64,000 nt of DNA from assembly GCF_009687865.1 (NCBI RefSeq), contig NZ_BLAE01000053.1:1-64000 (forward strand), in the 5' to 3' direction. The translations under genes were made by a program, and so were the position numbers. Under the pieces are notes generated by a model. That model worked only from the letters and a program-made list of their open reading frames with translations. It ran no database searches and was not told the origin of the DNA. Source of the DNA: Acrocarpospora macrocephala (GTDB lineage Bacteria; Actinomycetota; Actinomycetes; Streptosporangiales; Streptosporangiaceae). Of this stretch, positions 25,253 to 36,835 are shown piece by piece; the first letter of the stretch is position 1, and every line of letters begins with the position of its first letter.

Positions 25253-25564
25253 ATGACGACCGCCACTAAGGTTCCCGTTAAGCCGCTCGGCGACCGTATC
25301 GTGGTTCAGCCGCTTGAGGCCGAGCAGACCACGGCTTCCGGCCTGGTCATCCCGGACACCGCCAAGGAGAAGCCGCAGGAGGGCAAGGTCCTCGCGGTTG
25401 GTCCGGGCAACTGGGACGAGTCCGGCAGCAAGCGGGTTCCGCTCGACGTCACCGAGGGCGACGTCGTCCTCTACAGCAAGTACGGCGGGACCGAGGTCAA
25501 GTACGGCGGCGAGGAGTACCTGGTGCTTTCCGCCCGTGACGTGCTCGCCATCATCGAGAAGTAA
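25253..25564 (+). CDS. groES: Co-chaperonin GroES
   Basis: The 103-residue cap of the GroEL folding chamber has [33 protein letters not shown] (the mobile loop region), [33 protein letters not shown] at the C-terminus, and normal length. GGGGAGG sits ~8 nt before ATG 25253. It is expressed under CIRCE, and groEL follows 103 nt later behind an intervening hairpin. Confidence 0.97.
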   Translation: MTTATKVPVKPLGDRIVVQPLEAEQTTASGLVIPDTAKEKPQEGKVLAVGPGNWDESGSKRVPLDVTEGDVVLYSKYGGTEVKYGGEEYLVLSARDVLAIIEK

Positions 25565-25574
25565 GCCGTGCAAG

Positions 25575-25605
25575 AGCCCCGGGTGCCGCCAGTGCCCGGG
25601 GCTTT
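25575..25605 (+). terminator. Hairpin terminator/attenuator between groES and groEL
   Basis: AGCCCCGGG (25575-25583) pairs perfectly with CCCGGGGCT (25595-25603) across an 11-nt loop and is followed by TT. As an intrinsic terminator inside the operon it would reduce read-through and raise the groES:groEL transcript ratio. Confidence 0.7.
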
Positions 25606-25643
25606 CACTTCTGTGGAGTTTCTGTCCGGTGTCCCTCCCCTGA

Positions 25644-27290
<1,647 letters not shown>

Positions 27291-27313
27291 CGGACAGTAG
27301 AAATCAGGGAAGT

Positions 27314-27347
27314 ACGGCTCTCGCCACTTGAGGCGGGGGCCGTTCTT
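27314..27347 (+). terminator. Terminator after groEL
   Basis: ACGGCTCTCGCC (27314-27325) pairs with GGCGGGGGCCGT (27332-27343) through 10 Watson-Crick and two G-U pairs over a 6-nt loop, followed by TCTTCT. It ends the chaperonin operon. Confidence 0.75.
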
Positions 27348-27558
27348 CTATATAGGAACCGGTAAACCTAACAACCAGATAAGACGTCGCACCCGCTCTG
27401 ACCTGTCAGAACATCTGACACAATTGCCGCGATTTTGGCTTTCTTCTGAAATGTTCAAACGCCTCGGTGATCGGACGATTACCTGGGGTTATCGACGCGT
27501 CAATGTGACCAATCCGTATCCGTCCACCATGGGGACATGCACGATCGTGGCGGGCATC

Positions 27559-28185
27559 ATGCCTAACGTGACCGAGGGATGCGTCGCCGACGCCGCAACT
27601 GGGGTAAGGCTTGCGACGAGATCGGATGAGTCCGACCTCAGGGAACTGACCAGCCTTGCCGTGTCAGGAGATCGCAAAGCAATTGAATCGCTGTTGGGCC
27701 AATTGCGCCCGATGGTGGTGCGCTACTGCAGGGCCCGGCTGGGGAGGGTCTCCGGTCATTACCACATCGCGGACGATGTGGCTCAGGAGGTGTGCATCGC
27801 CGTACTGTCGGCGTTGCCGCGCTACCGCGACATGGGCCGTCCGTTCGCCTCGTTCGTGTTCGGGATCGCCTCGCACAAGGTGGCGGACGCGCTGCGGAGT
27901 TCGGTGCGCAGTGCCGTACCGACCCAGGATCTTCCGGACGGGCCCGATGAGGGGCCCGGGCCTGAGGAGACGGTAGTGCGGTACATCGAGGCCGAGCACG
28001 CCCGCGCGCTGCTGTCCCGGCTGCCGGATAACCAGCGGGAACTGCTCATTCTGCGGGTGGTCTCGGGGCTGTCGGCGGAGGAGACCGGAAACGTGCTCGG
28101 CATGTCGCCGGGAGCGGTCCGGGTGGCTCAGCATCGCGCTCTTGCCCGGCTTCGTCAGATGGCAGAGCTAGAGTCGATTGCGTGA
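27559..28185 (+). CDS. RNA polymerase sigma factor, SigD/ShbA-type ECF
   Basis: From ATG 27559 the protein is ~208 residues. Region 2 is [35 protein letters not shown] and [19 protein letters not shown]. Region 4 is [50 protein letters not shown] (landmarks). Its place between groEL and DUF5319-guaB matches sigD of mycobacteria and shbA of streptomycetes, where ShbA drives hrdB transcription. The 5' extension from 27328 lacks coding character, so a late start was chosen; ATG 27529 is an alternative. The 268 nt between groEL and this start hold the groEL terminator and probably the sigma promoter, not clearly assignable. Confidence 0.88.
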   Translation: MPNVTEGCVADAATGVRLATRSDESDLRELTSLAVSGDRKAIESLLGQLRPMVVRYCRARLGRVSGHYHIADDVAQEVCIAVLSALPRYRDMGRPFASFVFGIASHKVADALRSSVRSAVPTQDLPDGPDEGPGPEETVVRYIEAEHARALLSRLPDNQRELLILRVVSGLSAEETGNVLGMSPGAVRVAQHRALARLRQMAELESIA

Positions 28186-28343
28186 CACACGACGTTGACG
28201 TGGTGCTCGACGCGCTGGCCCGCCGCGAGGCGGTCCGGTCGTCGGATCCGGCGATCCTGGTGCTCCGCGCCCTGGTCGCCGATGTGGACAGCTTCTACGA
28301 CGCTCAGCGGCTTTCTTCGGTGTCGATGACACCGTCGACGTAG
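28182..28343 (+). CDS. 53-residue ORF coupled to the sigma gene, RsdA-like anti-sigma remnant
   Basis: GTG 28182 overlaps the sigma stop (GTGA) and opens a 53-codon frame ending at 28343. It begins [20 protein letters not shown] and continues [16 protein letters not shown]. In mycobacteria the gene at this position is rsdA, the membrane anti-SigD factor, whose cytoplasmic N-terminus has a similar LLDALAxR...DP...L..LL pattern as I recall it. Here there is no membrane segment. The ORF overlaps the 3' end of the convergent DUF5319 gene by 40 nt. It may be a minimal anti-sigma peptide or a decayed remnant. Confidence 0.55.
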   Translation: MTHDVDVVLDALARREAVRSSDPAILVLRALVADVDSFYDAQRLSSVSMTPST

Positions 28344-28681
28344 CCGCGGGCGTATTCCCAGCTGACGTAGTCGGCCGGGTCGGGCTGGAACGCGGGTTCG
28401 TGCACCTGCGGACGGCCGTTGTCGATCATCTGGCGGAGATTGCCGCGCAGAAGGTCCCAGTCGAAGTAGTGCTGTTCCCCGCATTCCGGGCAGTCCAGGA
28501 CAAGCCCCAGCACTCCCTGCGGTTCCAACAGGGAGCGGAACACCTCGACGTCGGCCAGGTCGGTCAGCGCTTCGTCGCGCTCCGAACTGGTGAGCGGCTC
28601 GGGGTCGTCAAGCTCGCCCAGCTCCACGGCGGGGTCGTTCGGGTCGTCCGCGAACGGGTCGCGGGGGACGTCTTCCAGCAC
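28304..28681 (-). CDS. DUF5319 protein
   Basis: This 125-residue acidic protein starts MLEDVPRDPFADDPNDP. It contains VFRSLLEPQGVLGLVLDCPECGEQHYFDWDLLRGNLRQM with a CxxC pair that may bind zinc, and ends with [11 protein letters not shown]. It corresponds to the conserved actinobacterial DUF5319 (Rv3412-like) found between the SigD-type sigma gene and guaB. Function unknown. It converges on the sigma/53-aa ORF transcript. Confidence 0.88.
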   Translation of the reverse strand: MLEDVPRDPFADDPNDPAVELGELDDPEPLTSSERDEALTDLADVEVFRSLLEPQGVLGLVLDCPECGEQHYFDWDLLRGNLRQMIDNGRPQVHEPAFQPDPADYVSWEYARGYVDGVIDTEESR

Positions 28682-28730
28682 GATCCCACCATATGACCAG
28701 GACCCGACTTGGTGGGCTCGATGGGCCTGT

Positions 28731-29747
28731 TTAGAGCCAGCCGCGCCGCGTGGCCTCGACTCCGGCCTGAAATCTGGACTGAACGCCGAGCTCGGTCATC
28801 GCCTCCGCGAACCTGGTTCTGACCGTCCGTACGGAGAGGTTGAGCAGGCGGGCGATCGTGTCGTCGCACAGGCCCTGGGAGGCCAGCCGGAGCACCTGCA
28901 CGGCGCCAGGGGGATAGCGGACCGGGGTGGCGCGCGCCCACAGCGCGTCGAACAGGGCGCGCAGCGCGTCCACCACGCTCGGGGCGCGGACCAGGTAGCA
29001 GTTGTACGCGCTGCCGGGCATCGAGCCGCCCCAGTCCGCGGGCAGCCCGGCCGCCTCCCGGCCCAGCGCGAAGAACCAGCTCGGCACCCGATCCAGCACC
29101 CGCACCCCCGCGCCGGCCTGGGTGAGGCGCTCCAGCGCCTCCTTCACGCCCGGTACGGCCAGCGACTCCGCGGGGATCACCGCACGAGCGGAGAGCAGCC
29201 CGTCGTCGAGGGCCTTGATCCAGGGGTCAGCGTATTTCTGGACGAAATCATTCATCGTTCTTTGGTCGGGGATTGCCGAGACGAGATCGGCGGGGGGTGA
29301 CTGGAGGGCCAGTCCGACGATGCTTTCGTAGAGTTCGTCCGCGCCGCTGACGAACTCGATGGGGAAGGTTTCGGTCTGGTGGTCGCGGCCCGCGTCGTAC
29401 TGGTCGGTGAGGCCGTCGATGGAGGCGAGCACCTCGTCGATCTGGCGGCTTTCCTCGGCCAGCCGGTCCAGCCGGGCGGCGATCAGGCGGCCGATCGCGG
29501 CCGCCGGGTGCCTGGCCAGGTATTCGCCCGCCTGTTCGTGCACCGCGCCGAGTCGGACCAGGCCGGCGAGCTCTCCTTCGATCTCTTCCGGCGGGGTATC
29601 GGCGGCCGCCGCGATTTCGCTGAGCCCTGCTCGGTGGAGCCGGAGCACGGCGGTGTAGAGGGCGGTCTGGGCCGGGCTGAGCCCGAGCTGCGCCAGCGGG
29701 TCGGCGCTCGGTTCGCCGGCACGGGTGCGGGTCGTGCGCATCGGCAT
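28731..29747 (-). CDS. TrmB-like/LuxR-type transcriptional regulator
   Basis: The 338-residue protein joins an N-terminal TrmB-like winged helix (LAQLGLSPAQTALYTAVLRLHRAGLSEIA as landmark), a central sensor-like region, and a C-terminal LuxR HTH (LRLASQGLCDDTIARLLNLSVRTVRTRFAEAMTELGVQSRFQAG). This architecture is common for actinomycete regulators of secondary metabolism or development. No ligand is evident. It is divergent from guaB across a structured 528-nt spacer. Confidence 0.85.
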   Translation of the reverse strand: MPMRTTRTRAGEPSADPLAQLGLSPAQTALYTAVLRLHRAGLSEIAAAADTPPEEIEGELAGLVRLGAVHEQAGEYLARHPAAAIGRLIAARLDRLAEESRQIDEVLASIDGLTDQYDAGRDHQTETFPIEFVSGADELYESIVGLALQSPPADLVSAIPDQRTMNDFVQKYADPWIKALDDGLLSARAVIPAESLAVPGVKEALERLTQAGAGVRVLDRVPSWFFALGREAAGLPADWGGSMPGSAYNCYLVRAPSVVDALRALFDALWARATPVRYPPGAVQVLRLASQGLCDDTIARLLNLSVRTVRTRFAEAMTELGVQSRFQAGVEATRRGWL

Positions 29748-29885
29748 TCGTCCCCAGGTCGTGGCGGGTAAGTGGTGAGAATAACCCGGCGTTTCGGGGT
29801 TGTCCTGGCGTTCACCGATTGCGGTCCGGAGTGGTGCAGCTTCGTGTAGTTGCAGGATCGGACATTGTGGTGGGACTTACGGTGA

Positions 29886-31760
<1,875 letters not shown>

Positions 31761-31808
31761 AGTACGTAGGGCAACACCTAACGCACACGTACTGGGCGAG
31801 GAACGCAC

Positions 31809-32927
31809 ATGACTCAGGTGGAGATCGGCCGGGGCAAGACCGGCCGCCGGGCATACGCGCTGGACGAGATCGGCATCGTGCCGTCCCGGCGGACGCGGGA
31901 TCCCGAGGAGGTCTCGATCTCCTGGCAGATCGACGCCTACCGGTTCGAGTCCCCGGTGGTGGTGAGCCCGATGGACAGCGTCGTCTCCCCGCACACCGCG
32001 ATCGAGATCGGCCGCCTCGGCGGGCTCGCCGTCCTCGACCTGGAAGGGCTCTGGACGCGGTATGAGGATCCGCAGCCCCTGCTGGACGAGGTCGCCACCC
32101 TGAGCGCCGAGGCCGGAACCCGCCGCCTCCAGGAGATCTACACCGCGCCCATCCAGGACGACCTGATCGGCCGCCGGATCGCCGAGATCCGCGGGGCGGG
32201 CGTGACCACCGCCGTCCGGCTCTCCCCGCAGCGCACCGTCCAGTACCACAAGGCAGTGATCGACGCGGGCGTGGACATCTTCGTCATCCGCGGCACCACG
32301 GTCTCCGCCGAGCACGTCTCCGGCCGCGCCGAACCGCTCAACCTCAAGCAGTTCATCTACGAACTCGACGTCCCCGTCATCGTCGGCGGCTGCGCCACCT
32401 ACACCGCCGCCCTGCACCTGATGCGCACCGGCGCCGCCGGCGTGCTCGTCGGCTTCGGCGGCGGCGCCTCCCACACCACCCGCAACGTCCTCGGCGTCGT
32501 CGTCCCGATGGCCACCGCGATCTCCGACGTCGCCGCCGCCCGCCGCGACTACATGGACGAATCCGGCGGCCGCTACGTCCACGTCATCGCCGACGGCGGC
32601 ATGGGCGGCTCCGGCGACATCGCCAAGGCCATCGCCTGCGGCGCCGACGCCGTCATGGTCGGCTCCCCCCTGGCCCGCGCCGCCGAAGCCCCCGGCCGCG
32701 GCTTCCACTGGGGCTCCGAAGCCCACCACCCCGACCTCCCCCGAGGCCGCCGCGTCGAATTCGGCACCATCGGCACCCTCGCCGAAATCCTCCACGGCCC
32801 CTCCTCGGTAGCCGACGGCTCCATGAACCTCATGGGCGCCCTCAAACGCACCATGGCCACCTCGGGCTACTCCGACATAAAGGAATTCCAGCGCGTCGAG
32901 GTAGTGGTCGCCCCACCGCAGTCCTAA
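31809..32927 (+). CDS. guaB3: GuaB3-family IMP dehydrogenase-related protein
   Basis: The 372-residue TIM-barrel protein lacks CBS domains and begins VEIGRGKTGRRAYALDEIGIVPSRRTRDP. It carries SPMDSVVSPHTAIEIGRLGGLAVLDLEGLWTRYEDP and [25 protein letters not shown]. It is the second IMPDH-like gene invariably following guaB in actinobacteria. The canonical SICTT loop is replaced (GFGGGASHTTRNVLGV). Recent work on related GuaB3 proteins suggests GMP reductase activity, so plain IMPDH function should not be assumed. Confidence 0.93.
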   Translation: MTQVEIGRGKTGRRAYALDEIGIVPSRRTRDPEEVSISWQIDAYRFESPVVVSPMDSVVSPHTAIEIGRLGGLAVLDLEGLWTRYEDPQPLLDEVATLSAEAGTRRLQEIYTAPIQDDLIGRRIAEIRGAGVTTAVRLSPQRTVQYHKAVIDAGVDIFVIRGTTVSAEHVSGRAEPLNLKQFIYELDVPVIVGGCATYTAALHLMRTGAAGVLVGFGGGASHTTRNVLGVVVPMATAISDVAAARRDYMDESGGRYVHVIADGGMGGSGDIAKAIACGADAVMVGSPLARAAEAPGRGFHWGSEAHHPDLPRGRRVEFGTIGTLAEILHGPSSVADGSMNLMGALKRTMATSGYSDIKEFQRVEVVVAPPQS

Positions 32928-33040
32928 GGCCCACAGAGGCTGACTTGCGGGCCCACAAACGGTTCGCCCAGGTCAGCGGCTTGAAAATCTATGGGTTGCT
33001 TCTCTGCGGGGCACTAACGATCCGGCTCTCCAGTAGGTAC

Positions 33041-33110
33041 TGATCATCCCGTCGGCTTTCGTTCGGCCACCCGCTTGCCTTCGGGGTGGCGACAGCGGAC
33101 GGGATGATCA
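33041..33110. repeat. 70-bp stem-loop with 13-bp perfect arms
   Basis: TGATCATCCCGTC (33041-33053) pairs perfectly with 33098-33110. The enclosed 44 nt contain a second 7-bp hairpin (GCCACCC 33066-33072 with 33084-33090). It lies in the 306-nt space between the convergent guaB3 and nagA genes and may be a bidirectional terminator or a miniature repeat. The rest of that space holds nothing I can assign. Confidence 0.5.
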
Positions 33111-33233
33111 GGCGTGGCCGTTGCACATCGCCTGGACAGGGGCCTGACCCGCATCGAACGCCATCCAGGGCTTCTACAAGATCGAGAAGATGGCAGGAGA
33201 TTCTGCGCCAACTAGATGCAATGTGTTGGGAGG

Positions 33234-34367
33234 TCAGGGGTTGGTGATCCAGCTGCCGCGCTTCATCACGCCCTTGATGGCTAGGTCGTCGTCGAGGATG
33301 ACCAGGTCGGCGTATTTGCCGGTGGTGATGGAGCCGATCTCGTGGGCCAGGCCAAGGGCGTTGGCGGGGGTCAGGGCGGTCACCTGGGCGGCCTCGGGGA
33401 GAGTCAGGCCGTTGGTTCGTACGCCGCGCCGGAAAGCGGCGTCCATGGTGAGGGTGCTGCCGGCGATCGCGCCGCCGCCGGCGAGGCGGGCGACGCCGGA
33501 GCGGACTTCGACCTTCATGGAGCCGAGATCGAAGTCGCCGTCGGGCATTCCCGCCGCGTCCATGGCGTCGGTGATGAACGCCACCCGGGTGGCGGGGACG
33601 GCGCGCAGGACCAGGTCGATCACGGCGGGGTCCAGGTGCACGCCGTCGTTGACGAGTTCGACGGTCACCCGGTCGTCGAGCATGGTGGCGGTGATCGGGC
33701 CGGGGTCGCGGTGGTTGAGGGGGCGCATGGCGTTGAAGAGGTGGGTGGCCACGGTGCAGCCCGCGTCGATGGCGGCCATCGAATCCTCGAAGGTGGCGTC
33801 GGTGTGGCCGATCGCGGCTATCACGTCGGAAGTGACACATTCCCGGATCGCGTCGAGGGCACCGGGAAGTTCGGGGGCCAGGGTGAACATGCGGGCGTGG
33901 CCGTCCGCCGCTTTGATCAGCTCGGCGAATTCGGCGGCTGAGGGCGTGCGCAGCAGGCTGGGGCGGTGGGCGCCACAGCGGGCTGCGGAGATGTAGGGGC
34001 CCTCGAAATGGATTCCGGCGAGGAGGCCCTCCGCGCACAGGCTGGCCAGCGTCCCCGCCGCGGCCTTCAAGTGATCGAGTGGCGCGGTTACAAGGCTGGC
34101 CAGAGCCGTTGTGGTCCCATGTTCCCGATGGAACGCGATGGTCCGCCGAGCATGCTCTTCCGACCCCGCCGGATACCCGGCCCCCCCACCGCCATGCACG
34201 TGAATATCCACAAACCCGGGAACGACGATGCGTCCTTCCAGCCCACGCCCGTTTCCAGGCGCCGGACCTCGCCCGACATGAGTGATTCTCCCGTCCTCGA
34301 TGGTCAGCCATCCATGATGGACGCCATCGGGCGTCACGATCCGCGCGTCGGAGAGAGTGATGCTCAT
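33234..34367 (-). CDS. nagA: N-acetylglucosamine-6-phosphate deacetylase
   Basis: From ATG 34367 (GGAGG 8 nt upstream) the enzyme is 377 residues. It is an amidohydrolase removing acetate from GlcNAc-6-P in amino-sugar recycling. Motifs are the metal site VPGFVDIHVHGGGG (HxH), IHFEGPYIS (Glu), AAIGHTDA and ATHLFNAMRPL (His ligands), and the catalytic Asp in FITDAMDAAG. The longer frame to 34433 adds a non-family leader and is rejected. It stands without nagB nearby. Confidence 0.94.
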   Translation of the reverse strand: MSITLSDARIVTPDGVHHGWLTIEDGRITHVGRGPAPGNGRGLEGRIVVPGFVDIHVHGGGGAGYPAGSEEHARRTIAFHREHGTTTALASLVTAPLDHLKAAAGTLASLCAEGLLAGIHFEGPYISAARCGAHRPSLLRTPSAAEFAELIKAADGHARMFTLAPELPGALDAIRECVTSDVIAAIGHTDATFEDSMAAIDAGCTVATHLFNAMRPLNHRDPGPITATMLDDRVTVELVNDGVHLDPAVIDLVLRAVPATRVAFITDAMDAAGMPDGDFDLGSMKVEVRSGVARLAGGGAIAGSTLTMDAAFRRGVRTNGLTLPEAAQVTALTPANALGLAHEIGSITTGKYADLVILDDDLAIKGVMKRGSWITNP

Positions 34368-34703
34368 GCGCCTATCCTCCCCGGTCACCGCTCCACTCGC
34401 GACGTACGCGATCAGTCGCCGAGCCGTGGCCACAACTCGGCCGGCACCGGCCCGTTCGCGGCGACCAACGACTCCAGCCGCCCGGTGTCTTCACTCGAGC
34501 AGGAGGATAGGTGGCGGTCAGCACCCTGGTCGTGAGCGTGGCAGCGTCCTCGGCCAGGTCGAAGGCCGACGTCGTGGGCATGGATTTGGGCGGTCTGTCG
34601 TGCGGATACGGTCGTGAGGGAAGCCACAGCGGGTGGGTGCTACTCGTCGGTAGATTGCGGGTAGAACGACAGAGGTAGGCGTTAGCCGTACAAAGGGAGA
34701 TCT
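34368..34703. other. nagA-glpD divergent spacer, no confident gene
   Basis: This 336-nt spacer contains short minus-strand frames (for example ending in VAANGPVPAELWPRLGD) with some actinobacterial-looking composition, but no single continuous, ribosome-site-backed ORF. It could be a decayed small gene ahead of nagA. No operator or clear promoter is assigned beyond the GGGAG site of glpD near 34695. Confidence 0.3.
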
Positions 34704-36446
34704 ATGACGGCCCGACTGGGGACAGCGAGGCTTGGCCCGGCCGAGCGGTATGCCGCATTGGACTCGATGGGGTCGCAAGAGCTTGATGTGGTGGTGGTTG
34801 GCGGGGGTGTGGTTGGCGCGGGGGTGGCGCTGGACGCGGCTACGCGGGGGCTGTCGGTGGGGCTGGTGGAGGCGCGGGACTTTGCCTCGGGGACCTCGTC
34901 GCGGTCGTCGAAGCTGATCCATGGGGGGCTTCGGTATCTCGAGCAGCTCAACTTTGATCTGGTGCGGGAGGCGTTGCAGGAGCGGTCGTTGTTGCTTCAG
35001 CGGATTGCTCCGCATCTGGTGAGGCCGGTGCCGTTCTTGTTTCCGTTGACGCATACGGGGTGGGAGCGGCCGTACGTGGGGGCTGGGCTGGTTCTTTACG
35101 ACAGCTTGGGGTTTTCGTTTGGGTTCACCCGGGGGGTTCCGGGGCATCGGCATCTGTCGCGGAGGCGGGCGTTGCGGTTGGCTCCCGCGTTGCGGCGGAC
35201 GTCGTTTACGGGGGCGGTGCAGTACTGGGACGCGCAGGTCGATGATGCGCGGTATGTGATGACATTGCTGCGGACGGCGGCGACGTATGGTGCGCATGTG
35301 GCGTCGCGGGCGCAGGTTGTCGGGTTTCTCCGGGAGGGGGAGCGGGTCACTGGGGTACGGGTCTGCGATCTGGAGACTGGTACGGAGCTGGATGTGCGGG
35401 CCCGGCAGGTGGTCAATGCGACCGGGGTCTGGACTGACGACATTCAGGAGCTGGTCGGCGGGCGTGGGCAGATCCACGTCAACGCGTCCAAGGGCGTGCA
35501 TCTGCTGGTGCCCCGGGATCGGATCCACTCGCTTACTGGAATCATCCTTCGCACCGAAAAATCGGTGCTTTTCGTGATTCCTTGGGGGAGGCATTGGATC
35601 ATCGGGACCACCGATACCGCCTGGACTCTCGACAAGGCGCATCCGGCGGCTTCTCGTACTGACATCGATTATGTTCTCGATCACGTTAATGCTGTTCTCT
35701 CGGTGCCGTTGACCAGGGACGATGTTGAAGGGGTGTACGCGGGGCTGCGGCCGTTGCTGCGTGGTGAGTCCGAGCAGACCTCTCAGCTGTCCCGTGAGCA
35801 TGTGGTGGCTCATCCGGTGCCTGGGCTGGTCATGGTGGCGGGGGGTAAGTTCACGACGTATCGGGTGATGGCCGCAGATGCCGTGGATGCGGTCGCGCAC
35901 GGTCTGGACTTGCGGGTGCCGCCCTCCTGCACTGACCGCATCCCGCTCGCTGGAGCCGAGGGCTATCAGGCCCGCTGGAACTCTCGCAACCGGCTCGCCG
36001 AGTCGTCCGGGCTGCACGTGGCCAGGATCGAACACCTGCTCCAGCGGTACGGATCGATGATCGATGAGGTGCTCGTCCTCATCGAGGCGGACCCCAGCCT
36101 GGCCAGACCGCTCACCGGCGCCGACGACTACCTGCGCGCCGAGATCGTTTACGCGGCGACCCATGAGGGCGCTCGCCATCTCAACGACGTCCTCACCCGC
36201 CGCACGCACATCTCCATCGAGACCTTCCATCGCGGCCTCGCCGTTGCGGAAGAGGCCGCCGAGCTCCTGGCCGGGCCGCTGGGCTGGGACGCTGAACAGG
36301 TCAAACGCGAGGTCGAGTACTACACCAAACGCGTCGAAGCCGAACGCGCCTCCCAGGAACAGGACACCGACCAGGAAGCCGACGCCATCCAGATGGGCGC
36401 CCCCGAAATCGTCCCTGTAGCCGCTCCCGAAGGACGCTCCCTCTAG
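34704..36446 (+). CDS. glpD: Glycerol-3-phosphate dehydrogenase (FAD, quinone-linked)
   Basis: The 580-residue flavoprotein oxidises glycerol-3-phosphate to dihydroxyacetone phosphate at the membrane. The FAD dinucleotide motif is VVVVGGGVVGAGVALDAATRG (~29-49, in parts). SGTSSRSSKLIHGGLRYLEQ, TWRVFVDA-like central strands, WIIGTTDT and the C-terminal DAO domain (EVVYAATHEGARHLNDVLTRRTHI-like segment) are present. ATG 34704 has AAAGGGAG upstream. Its 3' end carries a polar ~45-residue tail. No glpF/glpK is in the window. Confidence 0.95.
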   Translation: MTARLGTARLGPAERYAALDSMGSQELDVVVVGGGVVGAGVALDAATRGLSVGLVEARDFASGTSSRSSKLIHGGLRYLEQLNFDLVREALQERSLLLQRIAPHLVRPVPFLFPLTHTGWERPYVGAGLVLYDSLGFSFGFTRGVPGHRHLSRRRALRLAPALRRTSFTGAVQYWDAQVDDARYVMTLLRTAATYGAHVASRAQVVGFLREGERVTGVRVCDLETGTELDVRARQVVNATGVWTDDIQELVGGRGQIHVNASKGVHLLVPRDRIHSLTGIILRTEKSVLFVIPWGRHWIIGTTDTAWTLDKAHPAASRTDIDYVLDHVNAVLSVPLTRDDVEGVYAGLRPLLRGESEQTSQLSREHVVAHPVPGLVMVAGGKFTTYRVMAADAVDAVAHGLDLRVPPSCTDRIPLAGAEGYQARWNSRNRLAESSGLHVARIEHLLQRYGSMIDEVLVLIEADPSLARPLTGADDYLRAEIVYAATHEGARHLNDVLTRRTHISIETFHRGLAVAEEAAELLAGPLGWDAEQVKREVEYYTKRVEAERASQEQDTDQEADAIQMGAPEIVPVAAPEGRSL

Positions 36447-36489
36447 GGGGTTACTCGCCGTTATCCGGCGCCGTTAACGTCCGCGTCGC

Positions 36490-36826
36490 CTTCCGCCGTA
36501 CCGGCGCCAAAAGGGCGCAGCACCCAGGGCCTTTCCGATGCCGAAGGGCTCTGTGGTGCTGCGGTGCGCGCGCCGTGTTCCTGCCCAGGTTCTGGCCTGG
36601 GTCTCGCGCGGACTATGAGTGGGCAGGGGTTCGCCGTACCGGCGCCAAAGGGCCCTGCGGTGCTGCGGTCTCTGTCCTCCGGCCGGGTCCTTGTCCGGGT
36701 CTCGACCGGACTCTGGGCGGGCGGGAGTCATTGCGTTGCGGTACCGAGGGGTCCTGCGGGGCTGTGGTTCATGTGCTGTCTCTGGCCCGGGTCTTGCTCG
36801 GGCCCGGACCAGAGTCTGCGTGGGAG
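36490..36826 (+). repeat. About three ~98-bp degenerate tandem repeats plus a partial copy
   Basis: Units at ~36533-36629, 36630-36727 and 36728-36826 align in order. Each starts with a GCCGTACCGGCGCCAAAGGG-type segment, continues with CTGCGG(T/G)GCTG, then a Cys/Gly-rich inverted repeat (for example CCGGGTCCTTGTCCGGGTC), then CGGACT...GGGCGGG(A)G. A partial first unit begins at ~36490. They fill the gap between convergent glpD and the beta-propeller gene. No coding frame persists through the units. Confidence 0.65.
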
Positions 36827-36835
36827 TTGTGGAGG

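Noticed and set aside
34412-34627. Small minus-strand ORF upstream of nagA
   Set aside because: Two frames each look partly plausible (one ends VPAELWPRLGD) but neither has a ribosome site or recognisable family; at most a decayed gene.
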